Notes: generated by a model from the sequence alone, not told the origin. A stretch of DNA of 64,000 nt from Chytridium lagenaria (GCA_025449115.1 JAHLKC010000016.1:248001-312000); one strand, 5' to 3'; shown: positions 44,547 to 57,517, counted from the first letter of the stretch. Made by a program: numbers and translations.

Positions 44547-45664
44547 ATGCGATACGCCTTCATCCTCTCTACTCTCATTCTGGTCGTTGCGTCAAGCCTG
44601 GCTGTTCTTGCAGCCCCTATCCCTGTGAAGTTGCAAGAGGTCCTCTATGCGCAAGACGATGACGATGCCGATGCCATTAGGACTCCTCCGTTCGTTGATT
44701 GGGATCAATATGACCCTCAGCCCGATGATGACGAGGACGATGGTGCCATCCGCACCCCGCCCTTCAGACCGATCCCGCCTAAGGAAAAGAACCCAAACCG
44801 AGGCAAAAGTGATAACATCTTGCGGCAACACCCCTTCGCAGCGGAGAGGTTCGCGTCAATGTTCCAGGCCATGGCGTTCTTCATGTTCTTCACTACCAGA
44901 ACAAGTTCAATAGCAAGAGCGCTATCTTGTTCCTGGAATCCGATGATGGGAAGGTTGAGCTCGTTACCCTTACTGGTCGCAGAGCCAGAATTCTTGGAAA
45001 GGCCGTCTCAAGGGCCTTGACTGTAGACGCGGCCAGCAAGAGAACGGAAGACGTTCAGGCTGCTTCTATTAATCGCGGCAACAAGGCCGGGGATGAGCTC
45101 CCGCTCCTTCCAATCAAAGATTACGGCAGAGTATATGATTTTGGTGTCAAGGATGGGGATATGAACATTCTTCCCATCAAGGATGCTGATGGCGAGGTCA
45201 ACATTCTTCCCATTGACAATGATGGTGAAGTCGACACTCTTCCTATTGACGAAGATGGCGAGGTCGGCATTCTTCCGATCAAGGATGATGGAGATGTCAA
45301 CATCTTGCCCATCAACAATGACGGTGAAGTCAGCATTCTCCCAATTGATGAGGACGGCGAAGTCAACATCCTTCCCTTTAACGATGACGGAGAAGTAAAT
45401 ATTTTACCTATCACGGACGATGGAGATGTCAACATCTTGCCTATTAATGACGGCGGAGACCTACACATTCTCCCCATTGGCAAGGGCAAGGACGAACGCA
45501 CCAGTTCATTCGCTGATGAGGACGGCGAAGTCAGTATCCTTCCCATCAAAGAAGGTGATGAGGTCCACATTCTTCCCATCAAGGACGAGGAAGGAAAAAT
45601 GGACGGCAAAGCTCGCATTCGTAGTGTTCTTGAGAAGAAAGCAGCTCAGTTGCGTCGTCCTTAA
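44547..45664 (+). CDS. Secreted acidic repeat protein (LPI repeats)
   Basis: The product starts MRYAFILSTLILVVASSLAV and LAAPIPVK, a clear signal peptide with probable cleavage after LAA. An Asp-rich part with two copies of AIRTPPF follows. The second frame, from about 44900, carries AILFLESDDGKVELVTLTG and then 13 units with LP[IF], consensus DGEVxILPIxxD, about 12 residues each (for example DGEVSILPIDEDGEVNILPF). The C-terminus is basic (ARIRSVLEKKAAQLRR). The two frames overlap and must be joined by an intron or a one-base frameshift near 44850-44900; I found no clean intron. No Kex2-type KR sites separate the units. No known family; presumably a cell-wall or extracellular protein. Confidence 0.65.
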
Positions 45665-46185
45665 GAAGCTTCCACGTAATTATTGGTAAGATACGGCCAA
45701 TTCATTATAACAAATAATTTAAGCTCGTGTTTTTTGTTTTTTTTTTTCCGAATACATACTGATGTTTCTGTTTCTAGGCCGTTATATTTCAATTGTCTCT
45801 TTGACCATTTCCCTAAATTCCTTGCCCATACTTAACTTTTTTCTTACTTGTTCAAACACACTTTATTTTTGACATTGAGACATTGCTCTCCCAATTATTT
45901 CTTTCCGTTGAGACGCTGCTCTCCATCATCTGTGATTGTGTTCTCCCAAACGCGGAGCTATCATGTTTCCTTCTCCCTATGAGTTCCCGCGTTAACTGAG
46001 CGGCGCAACCATCCCCCGATATCTCTTCTCTTCTTTAGCCTCTTTGAAATGTGCAGGCCTCACCTTTCTTTCTAAAATAAAAACCCGAACGCTTTCTCTT
46101 TTTTTTTACTTAAGAAATCTCGATTGTTGTTATTTGTTCAGACCGAATGTGACGAAATTGTCACTGGTTCTCGTTGAAATCCAGC
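45665..46185. other. Intergenic region
   Basis: 3' flank of the repeat-protein gene and 5' flank of the exportin gene. Pyrimidine-rich with a T-run at about 45740 and no supported gene. Confidence 0.5.
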
Positions 46186-49100
46186 ATGACAGAAGACGTT
46201 GAGTTGAGGGATCTGATTGCAAGGATCCAACAGGCGATCGAGATCACTTATGCACCCACCTCCACAAATGAGCAAAGGGCTGAAGCATTGAAGGCATGAT
46301 AGAATGAGTCTTTAGTTCTCTATTCCCTCTGTATCAGAAATGCATACAGAATCTCCTTTTTTACAGCGTTGTTTTTGCTGACGTTTCCATTCCCAAATCT
46401 ACATGCACTCGACATACATGATGCCATCATCTACACCTCTGTCTCAAGTTCTGCGAAATGTTCAAAGCCCGGCCAGACGCTCCTGTGATTGCGCATCGCA
46501 TGGCGCATAAGGACTCTGAGCTTTCGGACCAAGTGAGACATTTCGCATTGTCGTTCTGGAGGCTTCCGTGGCCGCTTCTGGAGCAATCATGGCAAATAAG
46601 AATCGTGGAAACCAGGGAAGCGATATGCCGTGGGAGAATACAATGAAGCCAATTCTTTTGGACATTTTGAAGAATGTGATTATCTTTTCTCTTGACACCA
46701 TGCACCACGAATAGGCATCTTATTAATGTTCTGTCAGGGAACAAAGGACATCACTGTAGAAAAGCTATTTATTAAAGAGAAGGTTGTGAGACTCGTTGTC
46801 GAAGCAGCAAAGCGATTTTGGCCTCATTATTGGGTCGATATGGACGACGTGTTGCGGCAGCTTTTCTATTCATCTGTACGTTTCTCTTTCCTTGACAAGA
46901 CTCAACCTCATTCACTATTTGTAGCAAAAACATCAAGAATTAGTGTTAGGGATCTATCGAACGCTTTCTGAGGATATTTATATTTTGGAGGACGACGTGG
47001 CTACTCTCAGAAAACGGGACCTCTCCACCTCCATGTCGCCGTTTTCTTTAGCAAAGATTTGTTGCCTACCCTTTACGGAGATACGTTTGCGGATCCTCAT
47101 GCGAAGCGGTCGAAAAAGGGCCTCGACTTGGAAAGCATCGTGAACACGATTAGGTCGGATAAGACCAATGAGGGCTGGCTGAGGATTCTTTCAGATACTG
47201 TTCAAAACCAGCATCGGAGCTGGATGAACGCCGTGGTACTGGCCCTACTTGATTATCGCATGTTTTTGTGCGCCGGGGGTTTTTTTCGTCTCTAACATAT
47301 TGATATAAAGGCAGGTAACCTTTCAGAAGCACAAGTTTTCCATGTGCTGGCTTTGGACGCGATAAGAACGACCGGCTCCTGCTTGGCCTGGATGTCATTA
47401 AGGTTTTGAAACGCCAAACAACTTATTCACAAATACTAGGCATTAGGGAGCTCCGATATGTTATGGTCGCTATCACAGCTTCTTCAATCACCATCTTCCC
47501 AAATCCGCCAGGTACGGGCTTACGGTTGCTTATTCTTAATTTCGCAAGGCCACGGCAGACGCACTTTTCCTTCTAACAGACAGAGCAAACATGGCACCGG
47601 AAGACTTGTTTTGGTCCAACGTGTTGGTTCCGTTTATTGATGGAGTTGAAGAGCAGCAAACGGGTACCTCGCAGAAACCTGCAATAATTGAAAACATTAT
47701 CGCAACTTGGGCGGCATGTCGCGGAAGTCCTGGCGAGGAAGTTCAAGCTAGATCCCCCACCGGCGAATCCGTATCTTTCACGTGTTTGACGGAAGAAAAT
47801 TACAAATTGGCAATCACATTAGCGAAGGTAACGTAGGGTTATATTCCGATACTCATTATTTAAAGATTGTGGGAGTGTTTGGAGAACGCCACATGTGTAA
47901 TAAGAAGTGTACAGGGAGGCCGGCGAAGATTGAGAGGTAACATACTATTTATACATTTTCTGATTTCGATAGGTTTTTGGTGTTTTGTTTGGAGATGCTG
48001 CAACACCCTTCTCCGACTATTTGCATGAATATCGTTGGATTCTGGTATGAGTTTTTTAGACATGAAGTTTATTCAAAGGTAATTTGCATCATTCGAACTT
48101 TATTGACGTAGTTACAAGTGGACTGAAACTAAAGCACTTGTTCCTCATATCCTCCCTATATTACTCGACAAGCTCCTTTACGTAAGTTTCCTTCACATTT
48201 ATAGTATAACCTGTATAGCCAAATTATACTATCTTAACGCAGTCGCTGAGTACTATTTGGACATTGATTTCGATGACGAGGCAGACGCTCATTCAATGCT
48301 GACATCCATCAAGCAAAAATTTAATGATGTGATTCGGCATTCGTCGCCTTTGGAACCGCTAAAAGCCCTAAACTGGATATCAGAGAAAGTGCTGTCTGCA
48401 ATATCGCGGAGGTTTCAACAAATATACGTAAGTATAAGAGCACTGTTGAGATTTTGGTTTAAATCACGTAAAGGAGTAAAAAAGGACCTCGAAATATATG
48501 TTTTGGTTTTCGATGCAGTGCTTAAAGGCATTTCACAAGCTCCTGTTTGTATTTTGGATCCATGCCATCACATTAAATTTTTTTAATAGGACTACGATGT
48601 AGCTGCGTTTGCCTCATACTTCATTTCTTTTAGCGAGCAGCTGATTGCAGCGAACAATGAGGTTTGAAACTCTATGTATAAAATAACAAATATAACTTTG
48701 ACAGTTTCCGTCCGCAATTGTTGCCGTGGCAACCATTTTAACTACGATGAAAGAGGTTCTTACCGCTAGACCAGACATTTTGATAAAATGCTTAAATAAG
48801 GTAGTTTTTTCGCTCAGGCATGCTGATTAAATAGTTTAGCTGTTCCAATTGTTAAATATGAGAAGTTATAGTCCTATACCCGGCTTTACTCTGCAACAAA
48901 TTACTGGGGAGTACAAGGATGCGAAATCAAAGGCCGTCCACTGTCTGCTTAAACTTGCTCAGGCCGTCCCCGACGTGTTGATTGTACGTAGATTACTGTT
49001 TACTTTCTCTAAACTACAAAAGAACATGTATGAGGAATTTGTGAATTCCATCCAGCCCTTGATGGTTGACCTATCTCTCAATTTAGTAGACCGGCAAAGA

Positions 49101-51365
49101 ATTTATCAATTTCTTATCACAATAATGTAGTGCTCGGTACCTTTAATATGTACTCATTTGTTTATAGACATTGCTCAACCATCCCTACGAGAGAACAGAA
49201 GGCAACAGTTTTCGCGTCCATAGTAGACCCCATCGTTACCAAGCTTACGAATTATCCTTTACACCTTTTCGAATCCGTTGAAGGAACTCGGGATCTTACT
49301 GGAATATCTTTTGTTGCGTCAAACAGTTACGTGGCCACTGCACTGCAATTCTGATTTGTTCATAGAGGATTGGTTGGAAAGCTTTAAAGAACAGATTCTT
49401 TTGCCTCCTTCCGACGAGCGTAGCAAAAAGTACCAAGATACTATAGGTCAACGAGTAGACGTAAAAAATCATTATTTGAAAATAACTAAAGCGATTAATA
49501 GATGTTTGCGACGGTGACGTGCCTGCACATGCTTATGAAAAGGACCGGAGAAGATAAAGGCGCAAAGGAGGTGAAAGATCTTTTTATTACAATATCTAAA
49601 TTTCAGAGCGATTTTCTTTGGTCGCCTTACGCTGGAGTCCTTATAAAAAGCAATCTTCTTTTCATTAAGTAAGGCGTTCCCGCAAACCCTGGTTGACTTT
49701 CTGCAGAGGCTTAAATCAGTTTTTCCACCCAAGCTTTTACATCGGTCTTCCTGTTGAATTTCAGGCGGTGGTTGACTTTTCTCCTCGCGAAATGGACACT
49801 TTTTTGAGTAAGCTCTCTTTGTTTCGGGGTCGGGCTCTTTTTCTTGATGCTTATTGTGGACAGAGAGGCATCCGGGAAAGACGGTCTTTGCGAATGAATA
49901 TGACGTTTTCGTGGATAAGACTCGGAGTTGGTTGGCGAATATGAGAGAGCAAAGGTAGTTTTAATCATATCCTCTTACGAAGGAGGTTTAATTGTTTCAA
50001 AAACTATATCCTCAAAGCTTTCGCTGGCTGGCAGATTTATCCAATCTCCCTGGATACGTATTCTGCGGTACTCTGATTACAGGTACCCCTCTGTTGGACA
50101 GTCTTTTCTGGAACGCGGAGCATTTATCCGACCGTTACTGGAGATCTTTGATAGATATCCTTTTAGATTTTTTTCTTTCTCTATATTTCCTTCATTTTAT
50201 ATATATCCTTAACTCATACTTTGGGTAATGAGTCCGCTCATAAAAAGCTGCCCACCTGGTGGCGTCGCTGGTTTCTTAGGATCGATTGTACCGCCGTTTT
50301 TGTCGTTCATGCAGATGCGGCTGAACGTGGGATGGAAAACTTTGCAAGAGAATGGTGTTTTGGGAAACTTGACAAGGTGCTTGTTGATACGGCCAGTGAT
50401 TTTTAACTTTTCTTAGGGGCCAAGGGTCGGAGGAGCGGGAGATTGTTGCGGAATTGATGTTTAGACAGTTAACACGATCGTGTGGTGATTTTTTGGGCGA
50501 GGTGGTTGGGACGTGCTTTCCTCCTCCCGAGCATGTGAAAGGTATAAATTCCAATGCTTTGCTTTTCTCTTATAGTAAATCTAGAGCCTACAACAGAGCA
50601 GGAAACGATGGCGCAACAAACACGAGTCGAGAGACAGAAGGAGTACGTTGCATTTTTTATGGAAACGCCGGTACGTATCAACTTACTGAACGCCTTACTT
50701 AATGTTTGATGTAAGATGGTTTGCGACCTTGTCTTTACATCTCTACTCGGCTTTCTCAGCTACAAAGACACACCTGCTTGTCGCAAATCGCTTAATCTCT
50801 TTATTCGTCTTCTTCCGCCTTTAACCGGTGATAAGCCATCCTACTCACACGCGCTTCTTTGCGGACACGCTCTTGCCGGCCATTATGAAGGTCTGACGTG
50901 TTAATATCCTCGCCTTACATTATTCTTCAGGTGTTCAGCGACGGATATTTCTCGGAATGTGTTAACGAATGCGTAGCACTCATATCTGAGATTTATCTAA
51001 AGTGCGTTGACTATTGTCCGGAAGTGAGGCAGATTATGATGGGGGTTTCAGGGGTTGATGAGGTTGGGTTACGGGTAAGAAAAGTTCACGAAGAGGCTCG
51101 TTAATATGTTTTTTTAAGTTTTTCGAGGAAGATATGAGGACAAAGACGTCGCATAAGGAGCAGCATGCTTTAGTGAGGACTTTGCTGAAGCAGATTCAAG
51201 GGGTATGGCTAAAGTCCTTGCTCATTGTAGATACCTATCAATGTGCTTGAATTACAGGTACAGGTCAGTCAGCTTTTGAAAAACGATACGGGTTCTTCTG
51301 TGCCAACACCGGATGAGACGTTGTCACGAAAACCCGCGGTCAGGAGATGTGATGGACGGAGATGA
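46186..51365 (+). CDS. MSN5: Exportin-5/Msn5-type karyopherin, many exons
   Basis: A nuclear export receptor of the importin-beta superfamily, a solenoid of HEAT repeats that carries phosphoproteins or structured RNA out of the nucleus with Ran-GTP. It starts MTEDVELRDLIARIQQAIEI. Later exons read KVVRLVVEAAKRFWPHYWVD (typical of exportin-5), GIYRTLSEDIYILEDDVATL, LYGDTFADPHAKRSKKGLDL, LEPLKALNWISEKVLSAISR and FFEEDMRTKTSHKEQHALVR near the end. About 20 short introns with GTAAGT/GTACGT-like donors interrupt it, so no single frame exceeds about 110 codons. Length fits a protein of roughly 1,200 residues. The stop at 51363 follows the last clear frame; a shifted frame would end at 51399. Individual exon borders were not all resolved. 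Confidence 0.75.
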
Positions 51366-51565
51366 CGAAGCCCTATTAGCTATACTGGAGTTTGAATGAA
51401 ACCAGAAAAATACCCGTAACTCATATTATGATGCATTTTTCCTTTTCCTCGCTGATGTGCACGCGATTGTAGGCTATACTTCTTAAGAATATAATTGAGG
51501 TTCGCGATCTCTTTTCCTGATGGAACAAAGCCGTCCACTGTTTTTGGGCATTCCAAAAAAAAAGC

Positions 51566-51820
51566 ATGACTGACGCCGACAAACCTACAGAGCAACCCCG
51601 CGAGCCGGAAGATGCTCTCAGAGCTACCTCCGACACCAACAAAACCACCCGACGCACGTTCACTATCTCCGACAAGTTCGCATTGTTGAAGAAGCGTTGG
51701 AGCAAGGTCGCAACACGTTTCCAAAAAGTACACCTAGACCCAGCCATGCTCGGACGTTGGATGCGATCACTGGACTCCTTCAATCCGCTCCTGAACAATC
51801 TTCACGTCGACGACTCCTGA
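51566..51820 (+). CDS. Small hypothetical protein, 84 residues
   Basis: A complete frame from ATG to stop between the exportin and CobT genes. The product is hydrophilic, with a disordered Thr/Glu-rich start and a helical KFALLKKRWSKVATRF segment. No family recognised. It ends 12 bp before the ATG assigned to the CobT gene, so it might be a 5' exon of that gene or an upstream ORF on its mRNA. The plus-strand reading is more protein-like than the overlapping minus-strand frames. Confidence 0.35.
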   Translation: MTDADKPTEQPREPEDALRATSDTNKTTRRTFTISDKFALLKKRWSKVATRFQKVHLDPAMLGRWMRSLDSFNPLLNNLHVDDS

Positions 51821-51832
51821 TGGTGTTTTGCG

Positions 51833-53121
51833 ATGGTGAGAGGGGGTGTTGAGGTTGAGGAGGACCAGATGTGGTATCAAAGGGCCGGCTGGGCGATGGA
51901 TCATAAGACGAAGGCCGATGAAGTCATTGGGGTATTTGGAAAGTTGGAGTATGCAATTGATGGTTATTCAGAAGACGTTGGAGCCAAAGTAAGGCTTTCT
52001 TCTATGCGGTTTATTGATGGAAATAGGATTACCAAGGGGACGATTTTGCTTTTTGCGGCGGATCATGGAGTCTCGGATGAGGATGTGAGCCAGTACCCTA
52101 AGAGCGTGACGAAAGAGATGCTTCGAAACCTGAACGCAGGAGGCGCGGCTATAAAGTACGTCACCAGCTCCTTCACTGCCAATGCTTATCCATTCAGCGC
52201 TTTATGTAACGCCAATGGTCTTGACCTCATCGTGACAGATGTCGGTGTAGATACTACAGAGATCTTTGAAAACGTGCTCATCCGCAAACCCGTCGGTTCC
52301 GTTGGTTCCCGCTCCATTCTCCACGTTGACGGCGCGTTAACAGACGACCAACTCCAAGGCTTTCGACGCTGGTGCTGAAATGACCAAAGACGCGATCCGA
52401 CGGATGCGACATTCGACGTCGTCCGAGATAAACTATGCGATAGGGCTGGGGGAGTTAGGGATTGGAACACGACGATCGCGGCTGCGTTGCTGTTGGCGGT
52501 GATGAAGTATCGGGGACGACCTGGGACTGCTGATGATGTGACGGGGAAGGGAACGGGTGTGACGGATGAAAGGCTTGAGAAGAAGATGGATGTGATTGAT
52601 CGCGCTGTGACGCTTCATCAAACGGCTTGTTTGTCGAATGTAGATCTGCAGCCTTCAGAGCGTTGGGTGGAGGTGATGAAAAGGCTTGGTGGACAGGAAG
52701 TTGCAGCAATGGCTGCTGCCGCGAAAGAGGCGGCAAATGCGTCTATACCAGTGTTGGTGGATGGGTTTATTTCGTCCGTAGCGTATTTGATGGCGTTGCT
52801 GATGTTTCCGGAAAGTATTCCAGCGTTGCATCGGTGTGCATTTTTCTCGCATAAGAGTCATGAGAAGCGGCACAGAATGTTTTTAGGGAGATTGAAAGTA
52901 TTTGCAGTTGGCGGAAGGGTCGATTCAACCCGCCTTGGATTTGGGGTTGAGGTTGGGAGAAGGGTGAGCTATAGGATTTGGTATAAAGTGTTCAACTAAA
53001 GAGGACTTTTATTTAATGTAGAACCGGCGCAGCTATGGCTTATCCTTTACTAAAAGCGGCTGCACATGTTGCATCCGACATGGCAACTTTCGCCCAAGCT
53101 GCAGTCAGCGAAAGCAAGTGA
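51833..53121 (+). CDS. cobT: CobT-family nicotinate-nucleotide:dimethylbenzimidazole phosphoribosyltransferase
   Basis: In bacteria CobT activates the lower ligand base for cobalamin. The sequence follows the family throughout: FAADHGVSDEDVSQYPKSVT, then GGAAI, VTDVGVDT, GLGELGIGNTTIAAALLLAV, GKGTGVTDERLEKKMDVIDR, LGGQEVAAMAAAAKEAA, PVLVDGFISSVAYLMALLMF and ALDLGLRLGEG. After an intron (GTGAGC..AATGTAG) comes TGAAMAYPLLKAAAHVASDM. The Glu of LGEG-TG is the catalytic base in the bacterial enzyme and is kept. One intron splits that motif, so this is a real fungal gene and not contamination. Frame changes near 52372 and 52915 may be introns or sequence errors. The start (51833 or 51898) is not settled. 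Confidence 0.82.
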
Positions 53122-53277
53122 AGCAACCATCCCCCAAAGTTTGACAACGCGACAAACTGATTCTACAACAACAATAACATTGTCTTGCCCTGACTCAAAC
53201 AACTAGCAAGTAACTCAATACATCGTATTCAAAAATAAATACATGAAGAAAATAAACAACACGCTTTTCAGCAACAT

Positions 53278-56200
53278 CTATGATAATTCACCGCTGCCCA
53301 AACCTCCCACCCCCATACAAATTCGAACCCCAACAATGCCGGATTTGCATTTTGGAGTTGCGCCAGTATATTCTGGATATTTTGACTTGGGCTGCACCCA
53401 ACATGGTTGCTGCTGGACGGGTTGTTGCTGATGCTGGAGTTGCGCGAGAAGCGCTGAGACGGATGACGTTGGTGGGGCCAATGTTGATGCGGCGGATTGG
53501 AGATTTGATAAGGCGCGAGGGACGCGAAGATGTTTGCGGTCGGGCGGGAGCGTTGACAATGGGGGTGTGTAGGAAGCGAGGAAGTGAGGGGTAGGGAGGG
53601 GATGGTGGAATCATGGGTGCGACGGGTGCAGGTGGTTTCATGGCAGGTTCGGGAGCTACAATGGCAAGAATTTTGTTAGTTATGATATTACTTCGAAACA
53701 CAGCGAAGCTGATAGGAGAGATAACTCACCATGCTTCTTCCTTGACTCATGTGCTGATTTCGAGCTCCTCTTTGCAGAACTTCTCTCGGCTTTCATCGAA
53801 GTTTTTACAAAAAAGTTCTTATCCAAGATGACCACCCCAAAAATGCAATCATAACTCCTCTGTCCAACATCCACATTACAATTCTTCAACACAGTTATCA
53901 TTTCAGGTACAGACTCCCCCGCCTTTATAGGCACCAAATACATATCCTTTACGCTAATATAATTCTGTCCAACAACCGCATACCGATTCTTATCATAAAA
54001 GTAATCAAACAACGCCTTGAATCCTTCACGGTTTTTCTCAGCATCTTCAGAAGTCTCGTCGGGTCTGAATTCAACGGCTACAATTTCTTTTGACGGGGAT
54101 TGACGTTGCAAACCGACATAGTCTTTCGCACGACGCGTGTCAATGCGGCCTTCAATCGTAACGGTGGGCGGAGGATATCTTCCCAAACTTTATGGGCTCC
54201 AACATCACGACCGGCAATTTGGCGGCTTTTGCCATTAAACATGCCGACACTGGCCATCCGGATGATCCCGTTCCAGATGTGGCGGCTTGGGGAGGGGGAG
54301 GTGGCATGTCAAGGTCGACGAGAGGTGACCGGGAGGGCGAGTAGATGGGGGTGATGGTGTCATCGGCAAATCCTTCGTCTGCAGCTTCTTCCCATGTAGA
54401 GGTGAAGTCGACGGGAGACCGCACGACAGGGTTTGAGTAGTCATGATCAACATGCATGTCAACGTCGTAAGGTGCGTCCTCTTGAACTCGGGATTCTTTG
54501 ACTCGCGATCATCGAAACTATCATTATGGTCGGGCGAACGTTTGACAGTAGTGGTACCTCCCATCTTTGCAAGAAGATCATCGAGAGAATGAAAAGGTTT
54601 TTGCTCTCCAACTGGAGAAGGGCTACGTAACTTCTCCACAAGACGCGCCAGACCACGCGTAGCCGGTACACCGTAGATACGGTCTGCCTCAGCATTGGAA
54701 GCAGAGGTATCTTTAATCGGAGCAACAGCTGGGTCTGACATTGAAATCTCCACCTCCCCCTTGTGGGTTTTCTTGAATAGAGCTGGGGCGACATCTTTTG
54801 GTTTTATTGCGTTACGAATACCCTCTAAGCGAATTGCCTCTGACTTAGCCTTAATCTCCTCGTTGGCCAAATCCTCAGCTTCAAGGCGAACAAGGACATC
54901 TGCGGAAAGCGCACCGATAGCAATGCGCTTCCTCAAACTTAAATTCACTTGTCTTTTAAGTTAAACTGCAAGGTCCTAAACTTGCCCTTGTACTAGAAAA
55001 GAGAAAGTTAGCATGGGCCGCCCAAGTTAAATGTAACGAAATAAATGCTAAGTACCTTTTCGCCGCAGGACCGCCTATGTCCACGAATACCATCTGACAA
55101 AAAGTCAAAAAGTTCATCTTCGACCTGAGCCGCAAATGATGCGGGGTTCAATTTTATTGACATCCTTCTCCAACAACGCCGACTGCAACTCTGGATCCAC
55201 AAGTATCGCCGAAAAAGTGTCGGTAAAAGCCTTCCTGACAGCTGATCTGACCTTGTCGCGCTGCCACGCCGTAGAATCGGGCCCAACATCAGATTCTCCA
55301 GGTCTTGGGGTTGATGCCTCATAGCCGGGCGTGAGGGAAGTGAAGTGACAGAAGTGACAGAAGCCTTTCTTTCCAAAGGATTTACCAGAGAAGCATGTCT
55401 CTTTGAGCTACTCGCAGGAGCTACTGTGGGTGGTTGGATGACCTGCTTGCCGTGCACCCAGAAAGTTGCAGGTGAGACGGCCTCCGCCGTCTTTGGAGCA
55501 GCACGACGTGCAGATGAGGGTCGTTGTGTGCCTGTTGTTGACGTCGTTGATTTGTGCCATAGTTCAATAATTGAATTTTCAAAGGGAGAAAATATTCCAA
55601 TGTGATTGGTTGAAGCCAAAAAAAAATGAGAGAAATTGTTACAGGGCAAAAGAGGTGGTGGATGGTGGGATGATGGACGGACGATGGTTAGTTGAGGTTG
55701 AGGTTAAGAGCAGGTCAAAGTAAAAAGTTGGGCATCGGCAAACATGTGTTAGTACCCAAATCAATAAGCGGGAACGATGCGAGGAGAACTTGAGAAATGG
55801 AAAAATGCATTACCTTGGATGGTGCTGTTGTGGCAACAGTAATAGGGTCAGGCCTCGATGCCTTCAAACGAGCCTCCGCATCTGCCTTCTCTCTACGGAT
55901 GCGAGCAGCCTCAGCCTGCTGACGTCTCCCTACGACGAAAAGTTACTAAATGCACGTCCATTATCGTCATTAAGGTGAGTTAAAGAACGGCCGTAAGGTG
56001 GAAATTGAAGATCTAGACGAGACGACATGCTTGTCTTTAAGCATAACAGAACGAGGTGGGAAATGGTTTATTTCCTCCAATCCATCACGGTCTGCCTGGC
56101 TGTCATGTAGCAAGCCTACACTAGCGATAAAAAGTAGTGGATAAAACACCACATTTGAAAAACGTAGTATTTCGAATGTAATCGTTCTCAATTTCAACGC

Positions 56201-57030
56201 AAATACAATGGACGTATCGTATTATCGCATGCATCGCCAAAAATAGTATTTGAAATATAGTAATCTGCCATAACGAAGAGAAACGGGAAAATGGAGAAGA
56301 ACAGAAAGGAAACATGGCACTTACTCTCTTCCAGCAAGACTTCATTCTCCTTCCTAACTTCAGCGCACTCCTCACAATCATAAGAAGGAATTTCTCTCGC
56401 CATCTTTTCTGTAATTCCAATACAAGAACCATGATACCTTACAAACATCAGTATAAAAAACGGCCTTTTATCACCCACCAGTCTTTACAAGAATCACACT
56501 GAATCATAAACTTTCCGTTATCAGTTTTCCGGCACAAACAATAAACCCTCTCCCCTGCTTCATTATACGGCTGCTTCCTCTGCCTCACAATCTTCTTTAC
56601 AACAACAGGACCATCCAATAACGCTTTGTAATCAACGGGTGCTTTGTTCGCATTCCTTGAGGGCCGTCGACCTTGCGATTGATCAATGGCGTTTTCCGCC
56701 GGGACAATCGCTTCGCTCGGACCAACGACATCGGATACCTGTACAGCAGCAATCGTCTTAATAGTAGAGTCCTGCTTCTCATCCTCAGTGGATGTGGCAA
56801 TGACTTCAGATTCGTCGTCATCACTGTCCTGCTCAGCGTTCGACATCTCGTCATCTTCATTCCGCGGCCGCCATTTCCTCCTCTTGCTCAGATTCAACGT
56901 AATCCTCGTCATCCACCAAAGCTATGACATCGAGCCCAGCTTCCTCTGCAGCAGCACACACTTCTTCCTCTTCATCTTCATCTTCTTCTTCTTCGTCAAC
57001 GTCAAAAGGCTCGTCGTCGTCAACTGAGTT
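53278..57030 (-). CDS. BYE1: Bye1-like transcription factor: PHD, TFIIS-central, SPOC domains
   Basis: In coding order an acidic N-terminus (VDEEEEDEDEEEEV) is followed by a PHD finger, ERVYCLCRKTDNGKFMIQCD and SCKDWW (56460-56570), which is completed after an intron by YHGSCIGITEKMAREIPSYD and CEEC (about 56340-56470). A coiled charged stretch follows (RRQQAEAARIRREKADAEAR, about 55850-55930). Next is a TFIIS central domain (WQRDKVRSAVRKAFTDTFSA, LRKRIAIGALSADVLVRLEA; 54860-55290). Then comes a SPOC domain (HIWNGIIRMASVGMFNGKSR to FDYFYDKNRYAVVGQNYISV; 53690-54270). The tail is Pro/Gln-rich. This order is that of yeast Bye1, which binds RNA polymerase II and H3K4me3. Start and final exon are uncertain. 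Confidence 0.78.
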
Positions 57031-57032
57031 TC

Positions 57033-57354
57033 TTAAGCGTGGTTGTGGTGGCTTGGCGCTGGGATATTGCTTGATTCAAATCCAGCCCCACCCCAAACAC
57101 CCTCGAGACCGCCAGCGGCCGCAGGGATAACGGTAGAGTCCAGCACCTCCATATCGACGTCAATAATGGTTAATGATACTGGCAGCTTGTGGTTCTTGCG
57201 TAGGTGGTCTGATGTGCCGTTGCTGCGAGTGGTTGAAGTCAGCATCACTCGTCAAAGCGCCACCTTTTGCTTTTTTTCTCTCAAAAAGATTTTTTCGCAG
57301 TCGTTGCACATATGCTTTCTCGACACTACTTCGTGATCTCAGAAACAAAACCAC
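57033..57354 (-). pseudogene. Short F-BAR-like or unassigned coding fragment
   Basis: The minus frame 57160-57354 reads VLFLRSRSSVEKAYVQRLRK, resembling the start of an F-BAR (FCH) domain (keR..iE..Yak.L..L). It is followed in another frame by SLTIIDVDMEVLDSTVIPAA (57033-57248). No further F-BAR helices are present in the 490 bp between BYE1 and the epimerase gene. It may be a gene relic, or a 5' exon of BYE1 whose resemblance is accidental. Low confidence. Confidence 0.25.
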
Positions 57355-57517
57355 AAAGTTGATACAAACAAAATGATATCAAAAGGCAACAGCAAAAGCA
57401 ATAAGCAGCGCATAGAGTACATGAAACATCAACACTGGTTTGCAGCTATGTAATATACGTAAAGTTCACGGTAAATCATCATCATCACAACAGAGCAGCA
57501 ACAACAAATGGAAAGGC

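Noticed and set aside
45121..45618. Minus-strand frame of 165 codons with GRMLTSPS repeats
   Set aside because: Antisense of the DGEVxILPI repeat array. The sense strand has the signal peptide, TATA box and good start context.
52186..52736. Minus-strand frames of 93-94 codons
   Set aside because: Antisense of the CobT coding region, which carries conserved motifs in the plus frame.
51833..53121. Bacterial contamination as source of cobT
   Set aside because: An intron splits the LGEG-TG motif and fungal genes flank it on both sides.
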